NCBI GenBank assembly: GCA_036268875.1
Contig: DATATI010000080.1
Span: forward strand, 1 to 64,000
Reading direction: 5' to 3'
DNA length: 64,000 bases
DNA from: Polyangia bacterium
GTDB taxonomy: Bacteria; Myxococcota_A; Polyangia; Fen-1088
In this document: positions 35,617 through 44,006 of the stretch, piece by piece
Position numbering within the stretch: position 1 is the first letter of the stretch
Layout: each line of letters begins with the position of its first letter
Translations under genes and position numbers: made by a program
Notes under the pieces: generated by a model
Database searches by the model: none
What the model was told of the DNA's origin: nothing
The model's input: only the letters and a program-made list of their open reading frames with translations

Positions 35617-36958
35617 TGTCGAAAAAGGAATCAGCCCAGCCCAGGTTCGTACCGAAGGCGATGGTGTCGAGGGACTTCAGATCCATGTACTGGGCCCGTT
35701 TGCCAAAGCCGACCTGGCTGAACTGCGAGAACGGCAGCGCGTAAAACTTCCAATCGGGCGACAATTGAATGACCGTCGTCCAGCCGTCCTGGCAACGGTC
35801 GTCGCGGGAGGGCGGCGGGGTGTCGCCCTCGTTCCAGCAGTACTCGCCGCTCTCGTCGGCGGCGGGAAACGAGTAGGGCCGGCAGTCCTTGCCGTCAAAA
35901 TCGGGATCGATGTACGTGGTGGGGCTGGTACAGGCGCTGACCCCGCACCGTGGGTACATCAGATCCAACTCTGAATCGATGGCCACCAGCGGCAGAGGAC
36001 CCTGCGCTGGATCGAAGCAGCGGTAAATGGGAGTGGGCGACGTTGGATCGACGGTCGGTGAACATGGCGCGCCGCTCAGACACTTGGTGTGACACTCGCG
36101 GATGCGGCGACAGTACTTTTGATTCTCGCGCGCCAACCGACTGCTGGTGAACTTGTCCGTCAAGATCACCTGCAATTGATCGGATCCCTCCGGGCCGCGG
36201 CGGGCCCAGAAGGCGACGCCGTCATAGCTGGCGACATCGAAAAAGTCGTGCGACTGTGCAAGCTCGGCACCGTTAGCGGCTTTGGTCGGTAAGCCCGCGC
36301 TGTCGACAGTGGCGTTTTCTGGCAACGGCGCCGGGCAGAAGTCCGCCGTCGCCGGACACATGTCCATCGGCGATGGTCGAAAGCGGCCGACCGGATCGGT
36401 GAACGCGTGGCTGACGCCGCCGCCCCACTTTCGAAAGAGGCCGCCGCGAAAGTGCATCACCCAGTCGTTGGGCTTGTTGTCGCACGACGGCCCGGGCGTC
36501 TGCTCGGCCGGCATTCCCCACAGCGCGGCGATGGTGCCCATCAGCGCCGGGTACCAGGTGGCATCGCCCGGCACGTGAAACGAGTCTTTGGTGAGATCGT
36601 CATAAGACGACCAACCGCTGGCCACGCCGGTCTCATTGGGAATGGTCCCGGTCAGCTCGAAGGTCTCCATCCAGCCCGCCGAGAACGTATAGTTGCCGAG
36701 CTGAGTGCAATCCGTCCGCTGCGAGCCCAGATCCGGCATTCCCGACGCGATGGCCGGGTACACCGCCATCTGCGGACCAATGTACGTTCCGTCTTTGGCC
36801 AGGGCCGGCAACACGCCGTTCAACCACGGCACCTGCTGCACCAACAGCGGATCGGGCATCGGTTGCCCGGTGTTGCCCGGTCCTTCGCAAGCCCCGCCGG
36901 AAAGAGCGATCGCTGCAACGGCCAGCCAACGCAACCGGTTGGCAGAGTGCGTGACACT
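35588..36958 (-). CDS. Large CBM-like lipoprotein
   Basis: 456 residues from the ATG at 36958 (MSVTHSANRLRWLAVAAIAL); upstream starts at 36988 and 37006 exist, but the latter lies inside the conserved motif. Lipobox LSGGAC. Unlike the others it has no long Gly tether. The core shows FDVASYDGVAFWARRGPEGS and a C-terminal LSPDWKFYALPFSQF ... LDTIAFGTNLGWADSFFDNV, the CBM/galactose-binding sandwich pattern, interrupted by a Cys-rich insert (CRRIRECHTKCLSGAPCS). Probably a surface glycan-binding protein for the two porins that follow in the operon, comparable in role to Sus-type accessory lipoproteins, though not homologous by any motif seen. Confidence 0.8.
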   Translation of the reverse strand, partial: SVTHSANRLRWLAVAAIALSGGACEGPGNTGQPMPDPLLVQQVPWLNGVLPALAKDGTYIGPQMAVYPAIASGMPDLGSQRTDCTQLGNYTFSAGWMETFELTGTIPNETGVASGWSSYDDLTKDSFHVPGDATWYPALMGTIAALWGMPAEQTPGPSCDNKPNDWVMHFRGGLFRKWGGGVSHAFTDPVGRFRPSPMDMCPATADFCPAPLPENATVDSAGLPTKAANGAELAQSHDFFDVASYDGVAFWARRGPEGSDQLQVILTDKFTSSRLARENQKYCRRIRECHTKCLSGAPCSPTVDPTSPTPIYRCFDPAQGPLPLVAIDSELDLMYPRCGVSACTSPTTYIDPDFDGKDCRPYSFPAADESGEYCWNEGDTPPPSRDDRCQDGWTTVIQLSPDWKFYALPFSQFSQVGFGKRAQYMDLKSLDTIAFGTNLGWADSFFDNVTFYRVKK

Positions 36959-37001
36959 CATGGGTTCGTCATTTTTGGTTTGCCGCATGCGCACCGATCC
37001 C

Positions 37002-37036
37002 GTCAACGCAAATCGTGGTCAAGCAACAAACTATAC
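37002..37036 (-). promoter_or_regulatory. Composite TTGAC motif upstream of the large CBM-like lipoprotein
   Basis: Minus strand: GTATA-N9-TTGAC (37036-37018), continuing TTGACCACGATTT, then G-C-G and TTGAC ending at 37002. It lies 44 bp before the chosen start and only a few bases after the stop of the upstream DUF5010-like gene, so this operon probably has an internal promoter or control site. Confidence 0.58.
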
Positions 37037-37043
37037 CGCGCCA

Positions 37044-38552
37044 CTATTGTTTCCCTTTGCTCTGCGAATCGCGAATCAATTGCATGAAATAATGCGGCGG
37101 CAACCAATGACCGTCGGCAAAATAGTCATAGTTGCGGTTCACGCCGGTGCCCTCGCCGAGATCGTTCCACGTCGCCAGGATCAACAAATCGGCGTCGAGC
37201 GAGTCTTTCAGCACGCGGCGCAAGATCTGGCCGCCCTTCACGCAGCGATCATGCTCGTTGGCGATCTGCCCCGGACGATCGCGGTTCACGGCGTCCCAGC
37301 GGACCATGGCGTGGTCAATGATGTGGCCGTGCAAAGTCGATCGATGGCGGCGCTGGGCAATATCGAAAGTCATCCACTTGAATTTGGCGTCCGCCGTATT
37401 GGACATGTTGGGATCGTCAAAATAGGCAATGTCCACGTCAACGAAAGGCTCCTCGCCAAAGTCAGCCTTGAAGAGAGCCTTCAGCTTGGCCACCGTGGCC
37501 GCCGCGTTGGTGCGCGGCTCTAGAGTGCCGGCGTTGTAGAAATAAATAAATGGGTGACCGTCAAATCGGTACCAGTTCTTTTTGTCGATCTGGGAAAAGA
37601 ACGGCTTCCACTTGGCGTTATAAATGGTCTTGGCCGCCTGGTCGGGATCGGTGAGGTCGGGCTTGTGCTTCCAGAAGTCGCCGAAGTAAGGCTCACCCCA
37701 GGTCCAGGTGTCGTCGAACAGCGCGATCTGGATCGGCGAGTCGATGCTCTTGAGCGCTTCGAGCAGCGGCTTGAGCTTCCCGTCCTCGATATCCGGGCCA
37801 TAGGTGTTCAGCATGAGGAAAGACAGGCCGGCGTACTGGGCGTCCAGAAGCTCGCGCCGCCAGAATCCCGGCTGGTTCGGATGATAGGGCGCCTTCTGGC
37901 CCGGCTTCATCCCCAGGCTGGCCACCGGGCCGTCCATACCTGGGGCGTGCGTGTTGGCCCAGTTCATGTCGCAGTTGGTGCCGCCCGGGCATTCAAAGAA
38001 GAACATCATCACGGCGCCGATGTCGCGCTTGGTGTGGCGCTCGGGCGCGCCGGGCAGGTCCGGTTCGGCCAGCCAGGGATCCGAATACGACAGCTTGCAG
38101 TCGCGCTTGTTCTCGGCGCACAGCGAGCGCACCACGTCGATGCGCCGCACGTAATAGTCCTCGCGCATGCGGCGGGCCCAGGTCTGCACGGTTTGCGGCG
38201 ACGCGGGCTGGCCGGTGATCTGACAGTGCGCCGCTCGCACCAGCGACTCCGGCGTGTTCCCCAGATCGACGTCGATTACCTCGGCGTGCGCGCACGGCCC
38301 GTCAAAGTCTGGCTTCAACTGGAAGGGCGCCTCGACCGGGATGAATTCTTTGGGCACCGCCACCGGCGCGCTGGACGCGGTGACCGGCGGCAGGCGAATG
38401 CAGCCAGCCGCGGCAACCAGCAGCCCGCCGGTCATCGCCACCATCATCACCTCCACCGCCATCGCCGCCGCCGCGGCCGTCCGTTCACCGGGACGCCGCG
38501 CGCCGCCAAACGCTTTCGGCCGATTGCGATCGGGATCGCTGTGCTTGCGCAT
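37044..38552 (-). CDS. DUF5010/GH99-like lipoprotein, copy 2
   Basis: 502 residues. A long charged N-terminus leads to a hydrophobic segment ending LLVAAAGC (lipobox). The barrel repeats the motifs of copy 1: VIDVDLGNTPESLVRAAHCQ, YYVRRIDVVRSLCAENKRDC, FLMLNTYGPDI, IALFDDTWTWGEPYF, KWKPFFSQI, HPFIYFYNAGTLEPR and LATWNDLGEGTGVNRNYDYF. It lacks the Gly-rich tether of copy 1. It heads the minus-strand operon with a CBM lipoprotein and two porins, and is divergent from the CBM/alpha-amylase operon. Conserved acidic residues in DDTW and WNDLGEG could be catalytic, but this is not shown. Confidence 0.83.
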   Translation of the reverse strand: MRKHSDPDRNRPKAFGGARRPGERTAAAAAMAVEVMMVAMTGGLLVAAAGCIRLPPVTASSAPVAVPKEFIPVEAPFQLKPDFDGPCAHAEVIDVDLGNTPESLVRAAHCQITGQPASPQTVQTWARRMREDYYVRRIDVVRSLCAENKRDCKLSYSDPWLAEPDLPGAPERHTKRDIGAVMMFFFECPGGTNCDMNWANTHAPGMDGPVASLGMKPGQKAPYHPNQPGFWRRELLDAQYAGLSFLMLNTYGPDIEDGKLKPLLEALKSIDSPIQIALFDDTWTWGEPYFGDFWKHKPDLTDPDQAAKTIYNAKWKPFFSQIDKKNWYRFDGHPFIYFYNAGTLEPRTNAAATVAKLKALFKADFGEEPFVDVDIAYFDDPNMSNTADAKFKWMTFDIAQRRHRSTLHGHIIDHAMVRWDAVNRDRPGQIANEHDRCVKGGQILRRVLKDSLDADLLILATWNDLGEGTGVNRNYDYFADGHWLPPHYFMQLIRDSQSKGKQ

Positions 38553-38636
38553 CGATCAATCTTTCACCGATCGACACAATTCAAGTCAAACAATTAGCGT
38601 CGGCCGGCCAAAATTCATTGTGACAACAAGCAGCCG

Positions 38637-38655
38637 GTCAACAACGTTTGTTGAC
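38637..38655. promoter_or_regulatory. 19-bp operator box C (GTCAA-N9-TTGAC)
   Basis: Sequence GTCAACAACGTTTGTTGAC: perfect 8-bp arms GTCAACAA/TTGTTGAC around CGT. The strongest palindrome of the set, in the divergent gap between the DUF5010-like copy 2 and the CBM/amylase operon. Its TTGAC arms also look like -35 elements, fitting repression. Confidence 0.75.
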
Positions 38656-38665
38656 TGTGCGTACA

Positions 38666-38684
38666 GTCAACAACGATTCTTGAC
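38666..38684. promoter_or_regulatory. 19-bp operator box D (GTCAA-N9-TTGAC)
   Basis: Sequence GTCAACAACGATTCTTGAC, identical to box C in its first ten bases; with flanks the arms read ACAGTCAA/TTGACTGT. It starts 29 bp after box C. Confidence 0.72.
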
Positions 38685-38752
38685 TGTGCTTTATATTGAA
38701 TGCTGAACTTGCTGCGTGATAGCTGTTAGTGGCGCACCTCGGAGGACGCAAA

Positions 38753-39451
38753 TTGGCCAAGCTCTCTTTTTCCTGGGTTTTGTTGCTGGCCGCCTCGGGC
38801 TGCCTGATGCCGGAGGCGCGCGTGGTGCAGACCATCCGGGCACAGGAGGCGCCGGCCACGGTGGAAACGCCGGTGAACGCCGGCGACGTGGTGGCGCCGT
38901 CCAAACCGACCGGACCGTTGATCTCCGACGGCTCGGTGACCACGGTGATGAACCTGCACCCGGGCGGCGGCTGGTTCATGTTCCACGATCCCACCCCGGG
39001 CGGCAGCATGACGCCGCCGACGGTGGCGGATTTTGCTTCGGCCATCAAAGACGGCTTCGTTCACACCACCGGGCGCGGGTTCATCGACTGGGGCGGCGGG
39101 ATCGGTTTCAACTTTCAAGGCGCCGAGGCCTTGACCCCCATCGATGCGTCGGAGTGGAGCGGCATCTCGTTCAAAGCTTGGGGCAACACGCCCATGCACG
39201 TCGGCCTGGCCACCAAAGCGACCATGCCCGAGTTCAATCAATGCAAGAAGTGTTATGACCACTTCGCGGTGGACATTTATTTGACCACCACCCCGACGGT
39301 CTACACCCTGACCTGGGATCAGCTGCGGCCGGCTGGATGGGGAGCGCCCAAGCCCGTGTTCGACTCGAAGACCGTGGTCGGTTTGAACTTCACTTCCAAA
39401 GGCGCGGTCCCCTGGGACTTCTCGTTGGATGATCTGAAGTTCATCAAATAA
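38753..39451 (+). CDS. Small CBM-like lipoprotein
   Basis: 232 residues. The start is taken as the TTG at 38753, because GGAGG (38741-38745) is ideally placed for it; a GTG at 38729 is an alternative. Lipobox LLLAASGC. The body (GFIDWGGGIGFNFQGAEALT, IDASEWSGISFKAWGNTPMH, TYTLTWDQLRPAGWG-like, PWDFSLDDLKFIK) is a compact CBM/CIA30-like beta-sandwich, with a CKKCYDH pair in the middle. It precedes the alpha-amylase gene by 29 bp, so both should be under the tandem operators. Confidence 0.8.
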   Translation: MAKLSFSWVLLLAASGCLMPEARVVQTIRAQEAPATVETPVNAGDVVAPSKPTGPLISDGSVTTVMNLHPGGGWFMFHDPTPGGSMTPPTVADFASAIKDGFVHTTGRGFIDWGGGIGFNFQGAEALTPIDASEWSGISFKAWGNTPMHVGLATKATMPEFNQCKKCYDHFAVDIYLTTTPTVYTLTWDQLRPAGWGAPKPVFDSKTVVGLNFTSKGAVPWDFSLDDLKFIK

Positions 39452-39480
39452 ATCCGCCGGCAGGAAGCAGGCGGCCCCTG

Positions 39481-41124
39481 ATGTCCAACGCGCTTCATTT
39501 TTCCGGCCGTCTTTCACTGTGGGTGGCGTTGGCGTCCGTCGGCTGTGGGTACGGCTCGGCCAGCCCCGACGCGGGTGCGGCAATGAGCCCCGACGCCGCT
39601 GACGCCAATCCCGGCACCGCCGCCCCTGATGCGGCGGTCGCTGACGGCGGCGGTGGCGACGTTGTGCGATTGGGACCGCACGGCCCAGGCGCGGTGTTCG
39701 TTCACCTCTTCGAATGGAAGTGGACGGACATCGCCACCGAGTGCGAGGCGTACCTTGGCCCGATGGGCTTTGCCGCCGTGCAAGTCTCGCCGCCCAGCGA
39801 GCACGTCTTGATTGCCGGCCGCCCGTGGTGGCAGCGCTATCAGACCGTCAGTTACTCGCTGGCGCAAAGCCGCAGCGGCAACGCCGACGAATTTCGCGCC
39901 ATGGTCAAACGTTGTGCCGCGGTCGGCGTCGGCATCTACGTCGACGCCGTCTTGAACCACACGACCGGCCAGCCCAGCGGCACCGGCAGCAACGGCACCG
40001 CCTTCACCAAATATTCTTATCCCGGTCTTTACACCGCCGCCGACTTTCACCTTCCCGCCTGCGCCATCGCCGACGGCGATTATGTGAACGCGCCCGATCG
40101 GGTCCGCACCTGCGAGCTGGACGGCCTGGCCGATCTGGCCACTGAAACTGATCACGTACGCCAGCAGACCAGCGGCTATCTGTCGGCGCTGGTGACGATG
40201 GGCGTGCACGGCTTTCGCCTGGACGCCGCCAAGCACATGTACCCGCGAGATCTGGACGCCATCTTGGGCCTGGCCAGCACGCGCGCCGGAATCAACCCGT
40301 ATTATTTCTTCGAGGTGATCGACAGCGACGGAGAAGCCATCCACGCCACCGACTATCTGACCACTGGCCAGGGCGCCGCCGAAGCGGTCGACATCACCGA
40401 GTTCAAATACACCGTTCTGGCGGACGCCTTCTTGAACGCCAATGGAAAGACCCTGGCCGATCTGCGCGCCCTGGGCGATCCCGGCGGCGGCCTTTTGCCC
40501 AGCGACCGGGCAGTGGTGTTCGTGAACAATCACGACACGCAACGGGCATCGTCCCTCTACTACAAAGACGGTCCGTATTACGATCTGGCCACTGTCTTCA
40601 TGCTGGCCTGGCCGTACGGATATCCGTCGGTGCTCTCCAGTTTCGCCTTCGATCGCTCGACCGGCGCCGGCCGCGACCAGGGACCGCCCTCCGACGCGGC
40701 GGGAAACACCCTCCCGGTCTACGCGCCCGGCGCCACCACGCCGAACTGCGCGGCCGATCCCTTGAACGCCACGCAAGGCTGGCTGTGCGAGCACCGCCGC
40801 CCGTTCGTTGCCCGCCTGATCGCCTTCCGCAAACAGACCGCCGGGGCCGCCGTCGGCAATTACTGGGACAACGGCGCCAACCAGCTGGCCTTCTCCCGCG
40901 GCGACAAAGGGTTCGTGGTCATCAACCGCGAAGCCGCCGCGCTGACCCGGACCTTCGCCACCGCCCTGCCCGCTGGCGATTACTGCGATGTGTACCAGGG
41001 CGCGCCCGGCACCGGTGGTTGCACCGGCGCCCGCGTCACCGTCGACGGCAAGGGAACGGCCAGCGTCACCGTGGCCCCGGCCAGCGCCGTGGTCATCCAC
41101 GTCGGCGCCCCCGCCGCTCCCTGA
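39481..41124 (+). CDS. GH13 alpha-amylase, lipoprotein
   Basis: 547 residues. Signal and lipobox ASVGC, a short Asp/Ala-rich spacer to about residue 60, then a GH13 barrel. Region I DAVLNH (155-160), region II GFRLDAAKH (244-252, nucleophile Asp248), region III FFEVID (acid/base Glu278), region IV FVNNHD (transition-state Asp352). HLFEWKWTDIATECEAYLGP resembles the animal/Streptomyces-type amylases, and a C-terminal beta domain follows. It would cleave internal alpha-1,4 bonds of starch or glycogen at the cell surface and feed oligosaccharides to the porins and importer. It is second in an operon with the small CBM-like lipoprotein. Confidence 0.95.
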   Translation: MSNALHFSGRLSLWVALASVGCGYGSASPDAGAAMSPDAADANPGTAAPDAAVADGGGGDVVRLGPHGPGAVFVHLFEWKWTDIATECEAYLGPMGFAAVQVSPPSEHVLIAGRPWWQRYQTVSYSLAQSRSGNADEFRAMVKRCAAVGVGIYVDAVLNHTTGQPSGTGSNGTAFTKYSYPGLYTAADFHLPACAIADGDYVNAPDRVRTCELDGLADLATETDHVRQQTSGYLSALVTMGVHGFRLDAAKHMYPRDLDAILGLASTRAGINPYYFFEVIDSDGEAIHATDYLTTGQGAAEAVDITEFKYTVLADAFLNANGKTLADLRALGDPGGGLLPSDRAVVFVNNHDTQRASSLYYKDGPYYDLATVFMLAWPYGYPSVLSSFAFDRSTGAGRDQGPPSDAAGNTLPVYAPGATTPNCAADPLNATQGWLCEHRRPFVARLIAFRKQTAGAAVGNYWDNGANQLAFSRGDKGFVVINREAAALTRTFATALPAGDYCDVYQGAPGTGGCTGARVTVDGKGTASVTVAPASAVVIHVGAPAAP

Positions 41125-41221
41125 CCAAGCATCTCCCGCGGTGCCCGTGGATCCGTATATTGGTTTTCGTTCGCTGCCCCCACACGCGCGGCGGCGACCC
41201 ATAACCAACCGAGGAGACACC

Positions 41222-41896
41222 ATGACCAACCAAAATGAGGCCAAGACTGTTTGCGAAGGAACGTTCATCCGCATCAAGGCCGTCGCCGGTCAGAACAAGG
41301 CCGTCGCCGATCTGCTGTCAGGCGCCGCGCCGCTGGTGCGGAAGACCGAACCGCTGACCTTGCAATGGATGGCCTTGAAAGCCGCCAACGGCGGCTTTGC
41401 CATCGCGGATTTTTTCCACGACGAAGCCGGCCGCGCCGCCCACTTCGGTGGTCAGGTGGCCGCCGCCTTGAAACAGGCCGCGCCGGCCGCGGTGGAGGGC
41501 GGCTGGGAAAGTGGCGTGGTGGCCAAGGTGGAGAATTCGAAGGTGCTGTCCTCGACCGTCACCACCGATCACAGCGCCGCGCCGACGCTGGCGGTGCGCA
41601 TCGACGTCAAGGCGGCGCCGGGCCAGACAGAAGCGCTGGGTGCTTTCCTGACCGGCGGCGCCAGTCTGGTGCAAGCCACCGAACCGGGCACGTTGCTGTG
41701 GTACGCCCTGCACGTCGGCACAGATCGTTTCACGATCTTCGATCTGTTCGCCGACGAAGCGGGCAAGGCCGCCCACTTCGGCGGAAAGGTGGCGGCGGCC
41801 CTGAAAGCCAAGGCCCCCCAGTTGATCAGCGGCGGCTGGGAGGGCGGCGTGGTCGCCAACGTCCAAAACTTCACGGTGCTGTCCGCCACGTACTAA
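41222..41896 (+). CDS. Tandem ABM-like (dimeric alpha/beta-barrel) domain protein
   Basis: 224 residues from the ATG at 41222 with GAGGAG upstream; the open frame extends back into the amylase gene but without support. Two homologous halves: FIRIKAVAGQNKAVADLLSG ... HDEAGRAAHFGGQVAAALKQ and VRIDVKAAPGQTEALGAFLT ... ADEAGKAAHFGGKVAAALKA. Each half is about 100 residues and resembles antibiotic-biosynthesis-monooxygenase folds, which normally dimerise, so this protein may fold as an internal pseudo-dimer. Cytoplasmic. Reaction unknown. Its 3' end overlaps that of the convergent peptidase gene by 4 bp. Confidence 0.82.
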   Translation: MTNQNEAKTVCEGTFIRIKAVAGQNKAVADLLSGAAPLVRKTEPLTLQWMALKAANGGFAIADFFHDEAGRAAHFGGQVAAALKQAAPAAVEGGWESGVVAKVENSKVLSSTVTTDHSAAPTLAVRIDVKAAPGQTEALGAFLTGGASLVQATEPGTLLWYALHVGTDRFTIFDLFADEAGKAAHFGGKVAAALKAKAPQLISGGWEGGVVANVQNFTVLSATY

Positions 41897-42972
41897 TTTG
41901 CTCTGGCCGACGCCTCGACGACCTCGTGGACAAAGCGCAGCTTGCGCAGGGCCGTTTCCGACAGGACGAACGGATAAAGATCGCCGAGGCCCATGCTGCG
42001 ATTCAGGCTGTTCAGCGCCACTGTCAGCGGAATCCACGCCGCCGACAGATCGTCGAAGTCGTCAAATGCCAGCCGCCGCGTGCTCACGGCGCGTTCGCTG
42101 CCGCCTGGCGCCTTCGCGCGCAATGCCAGGCCAAAGCTGCGCGCCGTCTCCAGCGTGTCCACCATGTGCAGGTAGTGGGCCCAGCTCTCCGCCCAGTCTT
42201 CCCATGGGTGCATCGACGCATAGGCGGTCACGAAATGAACCGGCCAATCAGCCGGCGGCCCGTTGCCGTAATGACGTCCCGCCGCCTGGTCATAGTCGGC
42301 GTCAAAGTCGCCAAACAGTTCGCGGAACAACGGCACCTGCGGCGAATCCTTGATCAGCCGATCCCAGTAGTAATGACCGATCTCGTGGCGAAAATGCCCC
42401 AACAAGGTTCGATAGGCCTCGCCCAGTTCCTGTCGCGTTTTTTCGCGAAACGGCGCGTCCGCCTCGGCGATGTTGATGGTGATGAGGCCGTCGTTGTGCC
42501 CGGTGAAGACCTTCTCGGCGCCGGGCTCGTCCTCCATGAATGAAAACGCCAGGCCTCCCTCGGGACGCTCGTGCTGGCTTTCCACCGGCAGGCCCAGCGC
42601 CATCAACGTGTACAGCAGCCGCCGCTTGGCTTGCTCCAGGTTCAGCCAGGCGGCGCGCGCAGGAGGATGAGACAAGTCGGGGATGATCTCGTTCAGCCGG
42701 CAGGCGCGACAGAATCGCTGGTCGTCGTCGGCACGCACCGCCCAGTTGCAGGCCTGGTGATCGATCTGATTGCCGCACCAACGGTACCGCTCGGCGCGCA
42801 ACACTGGATCGACCGAGACGATCAGGTCAGACGCCTCATCGTCGTCCGCTGGAATCACCGCCGTCATCGTCGCGTGTTCGGGCAAATACACCAGGCCGTG
42901 GCCGCAGCCGGTGCACAGCACGTTCTCGAAATGCAGCGTCTGCCGGCAACGAGGGCAGGTGAACAACTTCAT
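41893..42972 (-). CDS. Putative zinc metallopeptidase with N-terminal zinc ribbon
   Basis: 359 residues. The N-terminus has CPRCRQTLHFENVLCTGCGH, a four-Cys zinc ribbon, and a second Cys set (WCGN, ACNW, FCRACR). The catalytic motif is HEIGHYYW (HExxH) near residue 197, with a downstream DWAESWAHYLH that could supply further ligands. This matches the zinc-ribbon/Peptidase_Mx family, common but functionally uncharacterised. No signal peptide, so it acts in the cytoplasm. Substrate unknown. Confidence 0.87.
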   Translation of the reverse strand: MKLFTCPRCRQTLHFENVLCTGCGHGLVYLPEHATMTAVIPADDDEASDLIVSVDPVLRAERYRWCGNQIDHQACNWAVRADDDQRFCRACRLNEIIPDLSHPPARAAWLNLEQAKRRLLYTLMALGLPVESQHERPEGGLAFSFMEDEPGAEKVFTGHNDGLITINIAEADAPFREKTRQELGEAYRTLLGHFRHEIGHYYWDRLIKDSPQVPLFRELFGDFDADYDQAAGRHYGNGPPADWPVHFVTAYASMHPWEDWAESWAHYLHMVDTLETARSFGLALRAKAPGGSERAVSTRRLAFDDFDDLSAAWIPLTVALNSLNRSMGLGDLYPFVLSETALRKLRFVHEVVEASARAN

Positions 42973-43064
42973 GACCGCAGTCTATCGTGGGTTCCCGGCG
43001 CCGCCGGCGGCGGCGGCCATCGCCACGTATCGGTCGCACCACCGCCGCCGCCCGCGTTGATCGC

Positions 43065-43643
43065 TTATTTTCGCGGCCCGCCGGTGCCGATCAGCGTCGC
43101 CTTGCCCAGCTGGTTCATCCACAAGGTGAAGCCGACCACCGCGGCCGTGGCGCCCGGTTCGACCGGCAGCTTGTCCACCTTCAGCGCGTAGACAGTGAAC
43201 AGATAATGGTGCTTGCGACCGGGCGGCGGGCACGGGCCGAGGTATCCCGGCTTGCCGATGTCGGTGTTTCCCTGAACGGCGCCCGGAGGCAGCGTCGTCG
43301 CCGAGGCACCCGCGGGCAAACCCTGCACAGCGGCCGGAATGTTGTAGACCACCCAGTGCCAGAACCCGCTGCCGGTGGGCGCGTCCTCGTCGTGCACGGT
43401 CACGGCAAAGCTCTTGGTGCCGGCCGGCGCGCCCGACCATTTCAGCTCGGGCGACGCGCTGGTGCCGCTGCAACCGAAGGCGTTGGCGTAATCCTTCTCC
43501 GGGATCGGGCCCTTGGCCTTGAACGTCGGCGACTCCAGCTTGAACGTGTCGGCGGCCGCCGTCCGGCCAAGCGGCAGCGACGCCGCCGCCAGAACAAAAG
43601 TCATGGTCAATCCGTGGGTCAATACGCCTGTCATTGTTTTCAT
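43065..43643 (-). CDS. YbhB/YbcL-type PEBP-family protein, exported
   Basis: 192 residues. A signal peptide (about 31 residues, ending GRTAAA) precedes a phosphatidylethanolamine-binding-protein fold: SASPELKWSGAPAGTKSFAV, VHDEDAPTGSGFWHWVVYNI, GKPGYLGPCPPPGRKHHYLF, VYALKVDKLPVEPGA. The DxDAP and GPxPP-x-H motifs form the anion-binding pocket. In bacteria the role of this family is unsettled. It lies alone between a metallopeptidase gene and a divergent Cys-motif gene. Confidence 0.9.
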   Translation of the reverse strand: MKTMTGVLTHGLTMTFVLAAASLPLGRTAAADTFKLESPTFKAKGPIPEKDYANAFGCSGTSASPELKWSGAPAGTKSFAVTVHDEDAPTGSGFWHWVVYNIPAAVQGLPAGASATTLPPGAVQGNTDIGKPGYLGPCPPPGRKHHYLFTVYALKVDKLPVEPGATAAVVGFTLWMNQLGKATLIGTGGPRK

Positions 43644-43780
43644 CGTTCACTCTCCTTGTGGTTTTCGGGCAGCCAACCATACGCCGCGCGCGGCCGGGCG
43701 GTGGCCGGCGAATGTCATCGCTTGCCGAACCCAGGTTTTCCCGCAGAATGACCGCCGAACCCCAGGAAGGATGACCAGCG

Positions 43781-43987
43781 ATGTGCCGACGGATCACCTG
43801 CGAAAAATGCGGACGACCAACCTTTGCAGGCTGCGGCCTGCACATCGAAAGTGTGCTGGGCGATGTACCGCCCACGCAGCGTTGCCAGGGCCATTCCGCA
43901 ACCGACAAGGCCACGGCGGCTGCGCCGGCGACCGGCCCCGGCGTTCCTGGATCGGTCAAAGGCCCCGCCGGCCGCAACGATCCTTGA
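43781..43987 (+). CDS. Small Cys-motif protein (MCRRITCxxCGRPTFAGCG type)
   Basis: 68 residues starting at an ATG. The first 35 residues (MCRRITCEKCGRPTFAGCGL then HIESVLGDVP and QRCQGH) match a widespread family of tiny uncharacterised bacterial proteins with this same CxxC...CG and RCxGH pattern; four Cys and His residues could bind one zinc. The tail is low-complexity Ala/Pro/Gly. It lies about 20 bp before a DUF2156 membrane protein gene. Function unknown; that the gene is real rests on the recognised motif. Confidence 0.72.
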   Translation: MCRRITCEKCGRPTFAGCGLHIESVLGDVPPTQRCQGHSATDKATAAAPATGPGVPGSVKGPAGRNDP

Positions 43988-44006
43988 CCGCCGCGGCTTG
44001 GATAAC

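Noticed and set aside
38680..38695. TTGACT...TATATT as a sigma-70 promoter for the CBM/amylase operon
   Set aside because: Spacing is about 6 bp, far from the 16-18 bp needed.
39514..41277. 587-codon minus-strand frame opposite the alpha-amylase
   Set aside because: All four GH13 signature regions are on the plus strand; the antisense frame is Gly/Val/Arg-rich with no recognisable domain.
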